Shown here: piece after piece, positions 1 to 5,540 of the stretch | How positions within the stretch are numbered: the first letter of the stretch is position 1 | How the letters are laid out: each line of letters opens with the position of its first letter | Assembly: GCA_030824805.1 (NCBI GenBank) | Contig: JAPJRC010000095.1 | Coordinates: 1 to 6,326 of the forward strand | Direction: 5' to 3' | DNA from: Micavibrio sp. | GTDB taxonomy: Bacteria; Pseudomonadota; Alphaproteobacteria; Micavibrionales; Micavibrionaceae | Length of the DNA: 6,326 bases | Position numbers and translations under genes: made by a program | The notes under the pieces: generated by a model | The model's input: only the letters and a program-made list of their open reading frames with translations | What the model was told of the DNA's origin: nothing | Databases searched by the model: none

Positions 1-408
1 ACGCAAATCCTGAACGTTAAAAAAGACGGCGAACTGGTGGGCGGCACGCCGACGCAGAAAATCGTCGCGAAAGCGCAGGACCAGCTCGACAAGGGTGATG
101 TGCAGGGCGCTATCGCCACGCTGAACGCGCTGGACGGTGACGCAAAAACCAAAGCCCAGCCGGTGATCGATGCCGCGCAGGCCACTGTGCTTGCCGACAA
201 TATCCAGACAATGCTGCGCCAGATGATCGTTGCCAATGTCGGCACCAACATCAACGCCGCATCGGGCACGGCAACGCTGGATAACATCACAAACAACATC
301 CAGAATGCCATTCCCGGGCAGAGCGTCGTAAAAGATGAGGAATCGGGCTTCTCGGTGCTTCCCGCACCCAAGGGATTTAAAGGGTTTTCCTCCGGCCAGA
401 CCGAGTGA
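1..408 (+). CDS. Mitofilin/Mic60-like inner-membrane protein, C-terminal fragment (5' end outside window)
   Basis: The reading frame is open from base 1 to the TGA at 406-408, giving 135 visible residues; the start lies upstream of the window. Visible residues about 1-80 form a helical segment: a short strand-like lead (QILNVKKDGELVGG), then repeated amphipathic helices (IVAKAQDQLDKGDVQGAIATLNAL), a D-A-A-Q-A-like helix and a final helix with paired hydrophobics. This resembles the C-terminal mitofilin signature of alphaproteobacterial Mic60 (COG4223), where a helix reading 'A...L..GD...A...L..L' is typical. In that family the protein is anchored in the inner membrane and shapes membranes, and the gene commonly lies just before hemY, as here (52-bp gap). 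Beyond residue 81 there is an Asn/Thr/Gly-rich tail of about 54 residues that I do not match to the usual domain. The family call rests on the partial C-terminus plus context; the N-terminal helix and coiled coil cannot be checked. Confidence 0.66.
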   Translation, partial: TQILNVKKDGELVGGTPTQKIVAKAQDQLDKGDVQGAIATLNALDGDAKTKAQPVIDAAQATVLADNIQTMLRQMIVANVGTNINAASGTATLDNITNNIQNAIPGQSVVKDEESGFSVLPAPKGFKGFSSGQTE

Positions 409-460
409 TAGGATAACCGCGTACGCTAACTAACGATCCGGAACGAAAGGTTTCATCGCG

Positions 461-1828
461 GTGCTACGCGCTCTCTGGTTCTTTGCACAGCTTGCTATTG
501 TCGTTTGCGCGGCCATCTGGATTATATCCCAGAAGGGCGCGGTCGATATCGCATGGAACAATTACGACATCTCGCTCAACCTTGGGATTTTCCTGCTCGC
601 GGTCGTTTTGTTTACGCTGGTCGTGGTCTCGCTGTTCCGCCTGTTCGGTGCGATCGTTTCGATGCCGCAATCCTTTTCCCGTCGCCGCCGCGAGAAAAAC
701 CGCGCCAAAGGATTCCGCTCGCTGACACGCGGTTTTGTCGCTATTGCAGCAGGCGATGCGAAAAAGGCCACACAATATGCCAAGGAAGTCCGTGCCCTGT
801 TGCCCGACGAACGCGGGTTGCCGCTTCTGCTCGAAGCGCAGGCGGCGAGACTGCGCGGCGAAGAGCACAGCGCCCGCAATTCTTTCGAACAATTGCTTAC
901 CGACAAGGACGCCGCGTTTTTCGGTATACGCGGTCTTTTGAAATCTTCGCTGGATGAAGGCGATACGCTGAAAGCACTGGGCTATGCGAAAACCGCATTG
1001 GAGCAAAATCCGAAACAGCCATGGATTTTGAAATCGGTATATGATCTGGAATTGCGCAACAAGCAATGGGAAGCCGCAGCGAAAACGCTGGAACGCGTGC
1101 GCAAGGCTAAGGTGATCGACGATGTTGCCGCCACGCGCGACGAAGTGGCGCTTTTGCTGCTGCTCGCCGAACAGGACCGTCTGGGCGGTTTGAACGATGC
1201 GTCCATTCGCAAGGTAGAGCGCGCTGTAAAGCTGGACCCGACATTTGTGCCAGCCGTGGTGAAGCTTGGCGAATATTATCTGGTCAACGGCAAGAACGGC
1301 AAAGTGGCGGCTCTTGTAGAGCGGGCGTGGAAAGTAAACCCACATCCGGAACTTGTTACGCTATGGGATCGTATTGCACCGGAAATCAAACCGAACGACA
1401 CGACCAAACGCCTGCGCTGGTTTGAAAAACTCGTCGCCATCAAGCCGGATGCTGCTGACGGGCAGATTGCCGCTGCCAAGGTTGCGATGGATGCCGGCCT
1501 TTGGGGAGAGGCGAAGGCTTATCTCACCGTCGCGGAAAATCTGCGTCCATCGGCAAAAGTGTTCCGCGCCCGTGCCGATCTGGAAGAGCAATCGACGCAC
1601 AACGCCATGGAAGTGCGTAACTGGCTTGAGAAAGCGGCATCCGCAGTGCCGGATCCGGTCTGGTATTGCACGGAAACAGGACATATATACGAGCATTGGT
1701 CGCCTGTGGCCGAACCGCATGGATCTTTCAACACGATTGAGTGGGGTCATCCGCTGATGTCTTCCTATGCGCGCGTCAATCCCGCGCTGTCGGCGTGGAA
1801 AGACCCGCTGATGATCGAGAAAAACTGA
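461..1828 (+). CDS. hemY: HemY-like TPR membrane protein of the heme-biosynthesis locus
   Basis: 455 residues starting at GTG 461, with a purine-rich GAACGAAAGG ending 10 nt upstream as a possible ribosome site. Two hydrophobic segments come first (about residues 4-23 and 40-63), separated by a short periplasmic stretch, then a basic cluster (SRRRREKNRAKG, 73-84) that fits the cytoplasmic side of helix 2. This is the HemY N-terminal architecture (PF07219). The following body, about 88-395, is helical with TPR-like pairs, e.g. LGYAKTALEQNPKQPW, WEAAAKTLERV and VERAVKLDPTFVPAVVKLGE. The C-terminus (about 399-431, W-Y-C ... W-S-P ... G-S-F-N-T-I-E-W) matches the end region of alphaproteobacterial HemY in spacing, but keeps only C403 of the cysteine pairs seen in some members. 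HemY is genetically tied to late heme/porphyrin synthesis; its exact biochemical role is not settled. It is not the unrelated protoporphyrinogen oxidase also called HemY in Gram-positives. Probably co-transcribed with the preceding mitofilin-like gene. Confidence 0.9.
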   Translation: MLRALWFFAQLAIVVCAAIWIISQKGAVDIAWNNYDISLNLGIFLLAVVLFTLVVVSLFRLFGAIVSMPQSFSRRRREKNRAKGFRSLTRGFVAIAAGDAKKATQYAKEVRALLPDERGLPLLLEAQAARLRGEEHSARNSFEQLLTDKDAAFFGIRGLLKSSLDEGDTLKALGYAKTALEQNPKQPWILKSVYDLELRNKQWEAAAKTLERVRKAKVIDDVAATRDEVALLLLLAEQDRLGGLNDASIRKVERAVKLDPTFVPAVVKLGEYYLVNGKNGKVAALVERAWKVNPHPELVTLWDRIAPEIKPNDTTKRLRWFEKLVAIKPDAADGQIAAAKVAMDAGLWGEAKAYLTVAENLRPSAKVFRARADLEEQSTHNAMEVRNWLEKAASAVPDPVWYCTETGHIYEHWSPVAEPHGSFNTIEWGHPLMSSYARVNPALSAWKDPLMIEKN

Positions 1829-1829
1829 T

Positions 1830-2576
1830 CTAGACCCGCATTGCTTTCAGCACGGCAAAGCCGCCGAGGAAGCCGCCTACATGCGCGGCCCAGGCAATCA
1901 TGCTGCCGTCGGGGCCGCCGAGCATACCGAAACCTATGGAAAGCCCTATCCAGATAAGGGCAAAGGGAAGAATGCCGAAACGGCCGCCCATCTCACGCTG
2001 TCCGCGCGCGAGCATCATAATGGCTGCGGCAAACAAGCCGCTCAGGCCACCGGAAGCGCCTATCATCGGAAAGGATGATTCTGCGTTGAGGAAATAATGT
2101 GCGGCAACACCGAACAGTCCGCTCAGTATAAACAGAACAAGCATCCGTTTTGATCCAAGCCATTTTTCCACACCGCTGCCAAAAGCCGCGAGCATAAGGG
2201 TGTTCATCGCGATATGCATCCATCCGCCATGCAGAAACATATGGGTGATAGGACTGACAAGCGTATACAGGTCAAGATTTCCGGAATTGAATTTGGAAGG
2301 TATGAACCCGAACTGCCCGATTATCGTGTCTCTGGTCTCGGGAGAGACAACAACAGCAAGAACGATATGGATGCCAAGAAGTATGCCGATAAGATATTTG
2401 GTAACAGGCGGCATGTTGATCATCGGCTCTGCCGCATTCGACAATTTGCGTTCCAGTTTTTCTTTCTCACGGCGCAGGCGATCGCGTTCCGCCAATGTGG
2501 GGATGGCAACGACATTCGTTCTATCGTTCTCGGTGCGGTGGTTGCCGCTGTCGTGGCCGCTCAGATGTCCTGACAT
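1830..2576 (-). CDS. Rhomboid family intramembrane serine protease
   Basis: 248 residues. The catalytic signature is complete: GASGG at 173-177 gives nucleophile S175, and AHVGGFLGG from 231 gives the base H232. The helix-2 motif HGGWMHIAMN (116-125) supplies H121 and N125, matching the oxyanion-site H150/N154 of E. coli GlpG. Six membrane helices can be drawn at about 59-78, 118-137, 144-162, 172-190, 199-218 and 226-245, the minimal bacterial rhomboid fold. The first ~57 residues are cytoplasmic: a polar His/Ser/Gly/Asp/Asn stretch (2-20), then a highly charged predicted helix (AERDRLRREKEKLERKL, 29-45). Rhomboids cleave transmembrane helices within the bilayer; no substrate can be named here. 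The ATG at 2576 is the first start in the frame, but its AAAGGA (2579-2584) is only 2 nt away, so the start is somewhat uncertain. Convergent with hemY, 1 bp between stop codons. Confidence 0.93.
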   Translation of the reverse strand: MSGHLSGHDSGNHRTENDRTNVVAIPTLAERDRLRREKEKLERKLSNAAEPMINMPPVTKYLIGILLGIHIVLAVVVSPETRDTIIGQFGFIPSKFNSGNLDLYTLVSPITHMFLHGGWMHIAMNTLMLAAFGSGVEKWLGSKRMLVLFILSGLFGVAAHYFLNAESSFPMIGASGGLSGLFAAAIMMLARGQREMGGRFGILPFALIWIGLSIGFGMLGGPDGSMIAWAAHVGGFLGGFAVLKAMRV

Positions 2577-2603
2577 AATCCTTTACCGTGTTGCAACATA
2601 AGT

Positions 2604-2631
2604 ACTATAGGGTGAGTATCGCAAAAGTCAG
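2604..2631 (-). promoter_or_regulatory. Candidate sigma70-type promoter for the rhomboid gene
   Basis: Read on the minus strand, CTGACT (2631-2626, 4/6 to TTGACA) and TATAGT (2609-2604, 5/6 to TATAAT) are separated by 16 bp. This puts transcription start near 2597, about 20 nt before the rhomboid ATG. It lies downstream of the terminator of the preceding minus-strand gene, where a fresh promoter would be needed. Consensus matching only. Confidence 0.45.
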
Positions 2632-2671
2632 CGGCTTTTTTATGGCGCAGATGTTTATATTGCCCACATAC

Positions 2672-2699
2672 AAAAAATCCCCGGTTAAGGCCGGGGATT
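2672..2699 (-). terminator. Intrinsic terminator after the 226-aa minus-strand gene
   Basis: A perfect 9-bp stem, AATCCCCGG (2676-2684) pairing with CCGGGGATT (2691-2699), closes a 6-nt loop. On the minus strand it is followed by an uninterrupted T6 run (2677-2672, its first two bases in the stem). It starts 26 nt beyond the stop of the gene ending at 2726, the usual position. The plus strand also has a T7 run shortly after the stem (2704-2710), so it could act in both directions, but no plus-strand gene ends near it. Confidence 0.88.
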
Positions 2700-2725
2700 G
2701 TTGATTTTTTTCGTTGTTACAAGCG

Positions 2726-3406
2726 TCAGCTTGGCGTCAGGCCGCCAAACATAGGCGCGGTTTTTTCGGAATCGTATTTGTATTTGATGGTTTCATCGCC
2801 GCGTGCGGACAAACCGCCGCCTGGCGTTGCTTTGTGAATAATATCGGAAACGCCTTTCATCAGGTCCATCGCCATGACTTTTGTTTGTGCCAATTGAACG
2901 CGCAGATTTTCAAATGCGACACTATAGGCATCGCGCCCGATTTCTTTGCCCATGATTACGAACTTTTTGATTTCGCCGAGGGTGGAGATCGTACCGTCCG
3001 CCATTTTGCTGAACGCGCTCATGGAAGAAAGGCCGCCTTCTTCGAGGCTTCTTTTCTTGGCGGGTTTTTTGCCGCCACCGCCGGATTTACCGCGGGAGCC
3101 GTCTTCATCCTCTTCCTCGCTGTCGTCTTCGGCGAAAGAGAGGCTGTTGTTATTGGCTTCGATGTCTATATATGTGCGTGCCTGGAAACTTACCGGATAG
3201 TGGTGCAGTTCTTTGGCATCAAGCGAGCGGCCCGTCATGCCGGCTTTCAATTCAAAGTGAATTACGTTGTCATGCCATTCGAATACCGCGCAGTGGCTTT
3301 TGTGTTCGCCGTGCTGAACGTATTTTTTCACCAGCCTTTTGCCGGGATAAAAGGCTTCATCTTCCAGTCCTGCGCTGTGCAGCAGATCTTTCACGTCAAC
3401 CTTCAT
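2726..3406 (-). CDS. Conserved-looking hypothetical protein with acidic stretch and Gly/Lys linker
   Basis: 226 residues; I do not recognise the family. Three regions are visible. Residues 1-92 look like a small mixed fold with alternating hydrophobics (YVQHGEHKSHCAVFEWHDNVIHFELKAG) and one cysteine (C39). Residues 93-119 are low complexity: an acidic run EDDSEEEDED (93-102), then a Ser/Gly/Lys-rich basic linker. Residues about 125-192 are predicted helical and amphipathic (SKMADGTISTLGEIKKFVIM, then a long helix around 155-190), ending in a Gly-rich, charged tail. There is no signal peptide or clear membrane helix, so a cytoplasmic location is likely. The start is well supported by AAGGAG 6 nt upstream, and the gene ends with its own strong terminator, so it appears to be a single-gene unit. 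It is divergent from the exported Q-rich gene. The long opposite-strand reading frame here lacks such signals. Confidence 0.85.
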   Translation of the reverse strand: MKVDVKDLLHSAGLEDEAFYPGKRLVKKYVQHGEHKSHCAVFEWHDNVIHFELKAGMTGRSLDAKELHHYPVSFQARTYIDIEANNNSLSFAEDDSEEEDEDGSRGKSGGGGKKPAKKRSLEEGGLSSMSAFSKMADGTISTLGEIKKFVIMGKEIGRDAYSVAFENLRVQLAQTKVMAMDLMKGVSDIIHKATPGGGLSARGDETIKYKYDSEKTAPMFGGLTPS

Positions 3407-3412
3407 GACACA

Positions 3413-3418
3413 CTCCTT
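3413..3418 (-). promoter_or_regulatory. Shine-Dalgarno AAGGAG for the 226-aa gene
   Basis: AAGGAG on the minus strand, 6 nt before the ATG at 3406. It is near-perfect and well spaced, and it decides both strand and start for a gene whose region also has a long open frame on the other strand. Confidence 0.85.
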
Positions 3419-3433
3419 CTACTCATTTACCTA

Positions 3434-3457
3434 GATGGATTAGCCCTAGTATCCATC
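3434..3457. repeat. Operator-like inverted repeat GATGGAT-N10-ATCCATC
   Basis: Perfect 7-bp half-sites at 3434-3440 and 3451-3457 with a 10-bp spacer, so the half-site centres are 17 bp apart. It lies 28-51 bp upstream of the minus-strand ATG at 3406 and overlaps that gene's proposed -10 element, where a dimeric repressor could act. As RNA it could also form a weak hairpin. Regulatory function is inferred from position and symmetry only. Confidence 0.4.
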
Positions 3458-3477
3458 ATTATTTTACGGAATTGCAA
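3448..3477 (-). promoter_or_regulatory. Weak candidate promoter for the 226-aa minus-strand gene
   Basis: On the minus strand TTGCAA (3477-3472, 4/6) and GATACT (3453-3448, 4/6) are 18 bp apart, giving a start near 3441 and a leader of about 35 nt containing the AAGGAG. Both boxes are imperfect. Another sigma factor or a different site in the AT-rich region 3458-3510 is possible. Confidence 0.27.
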
Positions 3478-3481
3478 ATTC
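3469..3481. repeat. Short palindrome GAATT-GCA-AATTC
   Basis: Perfect 5-bp arms around a 3-bp centre in the divergent intergenic region, overlapping the proposed -35 box of the minus-strand gene. It could be a protein-binding site, but is short enough to be chance in AT-rich DNA. Confidence 0.25.
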
Positions 3482-3575
3482 ACTATGGTGGCAAAGCTTT
3501 AATTAAGGGTTAAAAACCCCACGGGCCTGATGTGTTATAGAAATAAATTTTATGCGGGGGTGCACCATAGGTTTT

Positions 3576-3605
3576 TTGGCTAAAATGCAAGCTATGTGAT
3601 AGAGT
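3576..3605 (+). promoter_or_regulatory. Weak candidate promoter for the exported Q-rich protein
   Basis: TTGGCT (3576-3581, 4/6) and TAGAGT (3600-3605, 4/6) with an 18-bp spacer, ending 27 bp before the ATG at 3633. A promoter is needed in this divergent gap and this is the best pair I find close to the gene, but both boxes are imperfect. AT-rich DNA at 3535-3553 is an alternative. Confidence 0.25.
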
Positions 3606-3618
3606 GTAAGTGTCTAAT

Positions 3619-3624
3619 AAGGAG
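3619..3624 (+). promoter_or_regulatory. Shine-Dalgarno AAGGAG for the exported Q-rich protein
   Basis: AAGGAG, 8 nt before the ATG at 3633. It fixes this start, which is also the one that creates a proper signal peptide, and suggests strong translation. Confidence 0.85.
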
Positions 3625-3632
3625 AATGCTTT

Positions 3633-4250
3633 ATGCGCTTTGGTTTGTCTTTGGCGGTATTGGGAGCCTTGCTGGCATCGGCAATGCCTGTGCACGCACA
3701 GCAGCAACAGCAACAACAGCCCTCCTATGTATATGGTGGCAGCACCCCAAGCGCCCCCCTCTATAATTCAACAGGTAATTACACCACGCAAACCAATGGC
3801 GGGTCTTTCTACAACAGCGGCGCCAACTTGCAGATGCTTCCTATGCAACAGATGGTGGCGGGTAAAAACGCTCCGTCTTATTCATACCGCGGCGGGCAGG
3901 GACAGGTGCAGCCTTACAACTATAATTCTGCCGGTATGCTCGACCCATCCATGATGGGGTCGCTTTCGCCGGAACAGGCGCGTATGGCGCGTGACCAAAG
4001 AAATGCGAACGCGGCCGCTTACCAGCAGCAATATCTGGAGCAGTTGCGTCAGCGCGATATGAACAACCCATATGCCGTTCAGCAGCAGGATCCCAACATG
4101 ATGAACGGCGCGTCTCAATATCAGGGCGCACAGTTCAGCCAGCTTTACGCCAACAGCGACCAGCCGAAGCCGCAGGTAAAACGCAAGGTTCTTTACAACC
4201 AGTTGAACAATCCGCTGGTGGAACCACCAAAGCTTTTCAACACCGACTAA
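3633..4250 (+). CDS. Exported Gln/Asn/Tyr-rich low-complexity protein
   Basis: 205 residues; no family recognised. A classical Sec signal peptide is clear: short basic start (MRF), hydrophobic core (residues 4-18) and a V-H-A cleavage site after A22. The predicted mature protein begins directly with seven glutamines (23-29), encoded by mixed CAG/CAA codons. By my count the mature part holds about 31 Gln, 19 Asn and 15 Tyr in 183 residues, plus many Met, Gly, Ser and Pro, with no Cys or Trp. Residues 111-142 (SPEQARMARDQRNANAAAYQ onward) look helical; the rest is probably disordered. The C-terminus (KRKVLYNQLNNPLVEPPKLF, 183-202) is more ordered in composition and may be a conserved tail. Expected location: periplasm, or outside the cell. 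It lies 42 bp upstream of an O-antigen ligase-like gene on the same strand, so a role at the envelope or with surface polysaccharide is possible but only inferred. Confidence 0.87.
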   Translation: MRFGLSLAVLGALLASAMPVHAQQQQQQQPSYVYGGSTPSAPLYNSTGNYTTQTNGGSFYNSGANLQMLPMQQMVAGKNAPSYSYRGGQGQVQPYNYNSAGMLDPSMMGSLSPEQARMARDQRNANAAAYQQQYLEQLRQRDMNNPYAVQQQDPNMMNGASQYQGAQFSQLYANSDQPKPQVKRKVLYNQLNNPLVEPPKLFNTD

Positions 4251-4292
4251 TAACAGGTTGCCGCGCAGTGGTTTTTCTGATGGTCTAGTGCC

Positions 4293-5540
4293 ATGGAAGA
4301 CCTTCAGCCTGTAAAACCGCCCCGATTGCCGCTGGCCGTCGTCTTAATATGTCTGGCAGTTTTTGTATACGCGCTGGCGGGCTCACCAACACCGGATAAT
4401 CCAGGTATAGTAGAGGCAGTAATCGGCTTTTTACTGATTATGGCCGTTGTTACTTCCTCTCCCGCACGCGCCTTGTCTTTCCTGCAAGAACGCACTGGTT
4501 TTATGAAGGTGCTGCAAATTCTTTTCCTGACAGGTTTGATAGTTCCTACAGTCTCGGGAGTCTATCTGGGCAATGACCGTATGCTTGTTTTGCGGGATGT
4601 CCTGGCCTTTGCCTTTTTGGGATTGGCCTTGTTTCTTACGGATTCTTTCGCAGCATCGGAGCGGCTGCAGCGTATATTGCAAAACATTCTGGTTTTCGCA
4701 GGGCTTGTGTTCTGCATCCGGACGCTGGTGCCTGCTTTCAATTTCTGGGTGCCGCAGGGCGAGCTTTTATATCTTTCCAATTCGCCTCTTTCGCTTTTTG
4801 CGGCTGTGTATCTTGCGGGATATGCATGGACATCCCTAGAGCAACCCGATCGCGGCAATTTGTTGCGTGCGGTTTTATCTCTGGCAGGTTTGGCAATCTT
4901 GATGGCGGCCATGATGCTCGACGTTCAGCGCGCCACGATCGGTGCGGTCTGGATAAGCTGGGCGGTGCTCGCCCTTAACACGCTTTTATTCCGGCCAAGA
5001 CGTCTGCTCTGGCCTTTGCTGGCGATAGGGGGCATGTGCGTGCTGTCTTTCCCGTTGCTGTCCACCGCAGCCGGGGCTCTTGCAACCAAGACAGCCGAGG
5101 TGGGGATGAACGCGCGTCTTGCGGAAGCCGAGGCTGTATATGATGTTCTCGCGGGGTATTCGCCGTCCCTGATTGCTGGTTTGGGGTGGGGTTCTACATT
5201 GAATTCCCCTGCCGTGGGGGGCCAGACCGTCAATTTCACCCACAGCCTTTTAACCACTTTGGCCCTCAAAGGCGGGGTCATTCTTTTCGTTTTGGGATGT
5301 TTGCTGGCTCTGGCAGGTCTGTATCAGATTTTTCTGATATTTCAATGGGACAAGGTGCGCGGGCTATCGCTGTTCTGGGCGTTTATTATTCCTGTGTTCC
5401 TGTATGCATCGCATAAATCGCTGGATTTCGGGCTTATCCTGTTAATGATCAGCGTGTGGAGTAATAGGCCCGAACCGTTGCACAAAAGCCACAGCTCGGG
5501 TAAGACTGATGGGCATCCGCAGGAAATGAAGTCAGGATAA
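4293..5540 (+). CDS. O-antigen ligase/polymerase-like polytopic membrane protein
   Basis: 415 residues with about 12 hydrophobic segments (roughly 12-29, 38-53, 74-91, 99-117, 127-142, 163-180, 190-208, 212-233, 237-254, 324-346, 357-373, 376-390). A large periplasmic loop spans about 255-322. This is the Wzy_C/O-antigen ligase layout (WaaL, Wzy, PglL types). Supporting motifs are R213 in QRATIGAVW at the start of a helix, R275 in NARLAEAEAVYDVL, a P-S-L-I-A-G-L-G-W-G turn (291-300), and H317 in NFTHSLLTTLALKGG, the position where the family usually has His-Asn. Such enzymes transfer or polymerise undecaprenyl-linked glycans on the periplasmic face; polymerase versus ligase cannot be decided from sequence. 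The soluble tail (391-415) is short and polar. ATG 4293 is the first start after an in-frame TGA (4278-4280), yet no Shine-Dalgarno is visible. The next gene abuts its stop. Confidence 0.82.
   Translation: MEDLQPVKPPRLPLAVVLICLAVFVYALAGSPTPDNPGIVEAVIGFLLIMAVVTSSPARALSFLQERTGFMKVLQILFLTGLIVPTVSGVYLGNDRMLVLRDVLAFAFLGLALFLTDSFAASERLQRILQNILVFAGLVFCIRTLVPAFNFWVPQGELLYLSNSPLSLFAAVYLAGYAWTSLEQPDRGNLLRAVLSLAGLAILMAAMMLDVQRATIGAVWISWAVLALNTLLFRPRRLLWPLLAIGGMCVLSFPLLSTAAGALATKTAEVGMNARLAEAEAVYDVLAGYSPSLIAGLGWGSTLNSPAVGGQTVNFTHSLLTTLALKGGVILFVLGCLLALAGLYQIFLIFQWDKVRGLSLFWAFIIPVFLYASHKSLDFGLILLMISVWSNRPEPLHKSHSSGKTDGHPQEMKSG

Noticed and set aside
464..1345. 293-codon open frame on the minus strand inside hemY
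   Set aside because: It is the antisense of a well-supported hemY. Its translation is Arg/Gln/Phe-rich with no domain, membrane pattern or ribosome site.
2676..2710. The hairpin read as a plus-strand terminator for hemY
   Set aside because: hemY ends about 850 bp earlier with the whole rhomboid gene between. The position fits the minus-strand gene ending at 2726 much better.
2714..3502. 262-codon open frame on the plus strand over the 226-aa minus-strand gene
   Set aside because: It has no ribosome site, its product is Phe/Ala/Cys-rich as expected of an antisense shadow, and it would run through the start region of the minus gene, which has AAGGAG and a matching terminator.
3507..3519. GGGTT-AAA-AACCC hairpin as a terminator or attenuator
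   Set aside because: The stem is short, neither strand has the expected T-run after it, and no gene ends nearby.
3483..3570. CTATGGTG (3483-3490) and its reverse complement CACCATAG (3563-3570) as paired regulator sites
   Set aside because: An 8-bp match within a 226-bp region is quite likely by chance, and the flanks show no further symmetry.
3699..3719. (CAR)7 run as a slippage-prone, phase-variable repeat
   Set aside because: The codons are mixed CAG and CAA, so the DNA is not a perfect trinucleotide repeat. Slippage by threes would keep the frame and not switch the gene off.
4216..4229. TGGTG-GAAC-CACCA hairpin near the end of the Q-rich gene as a terminator
   Set aside because: The stem is only 5 bp, lies inside the coding region, and has no T-run directly after it; the next gene follows 42 bp after the stop.
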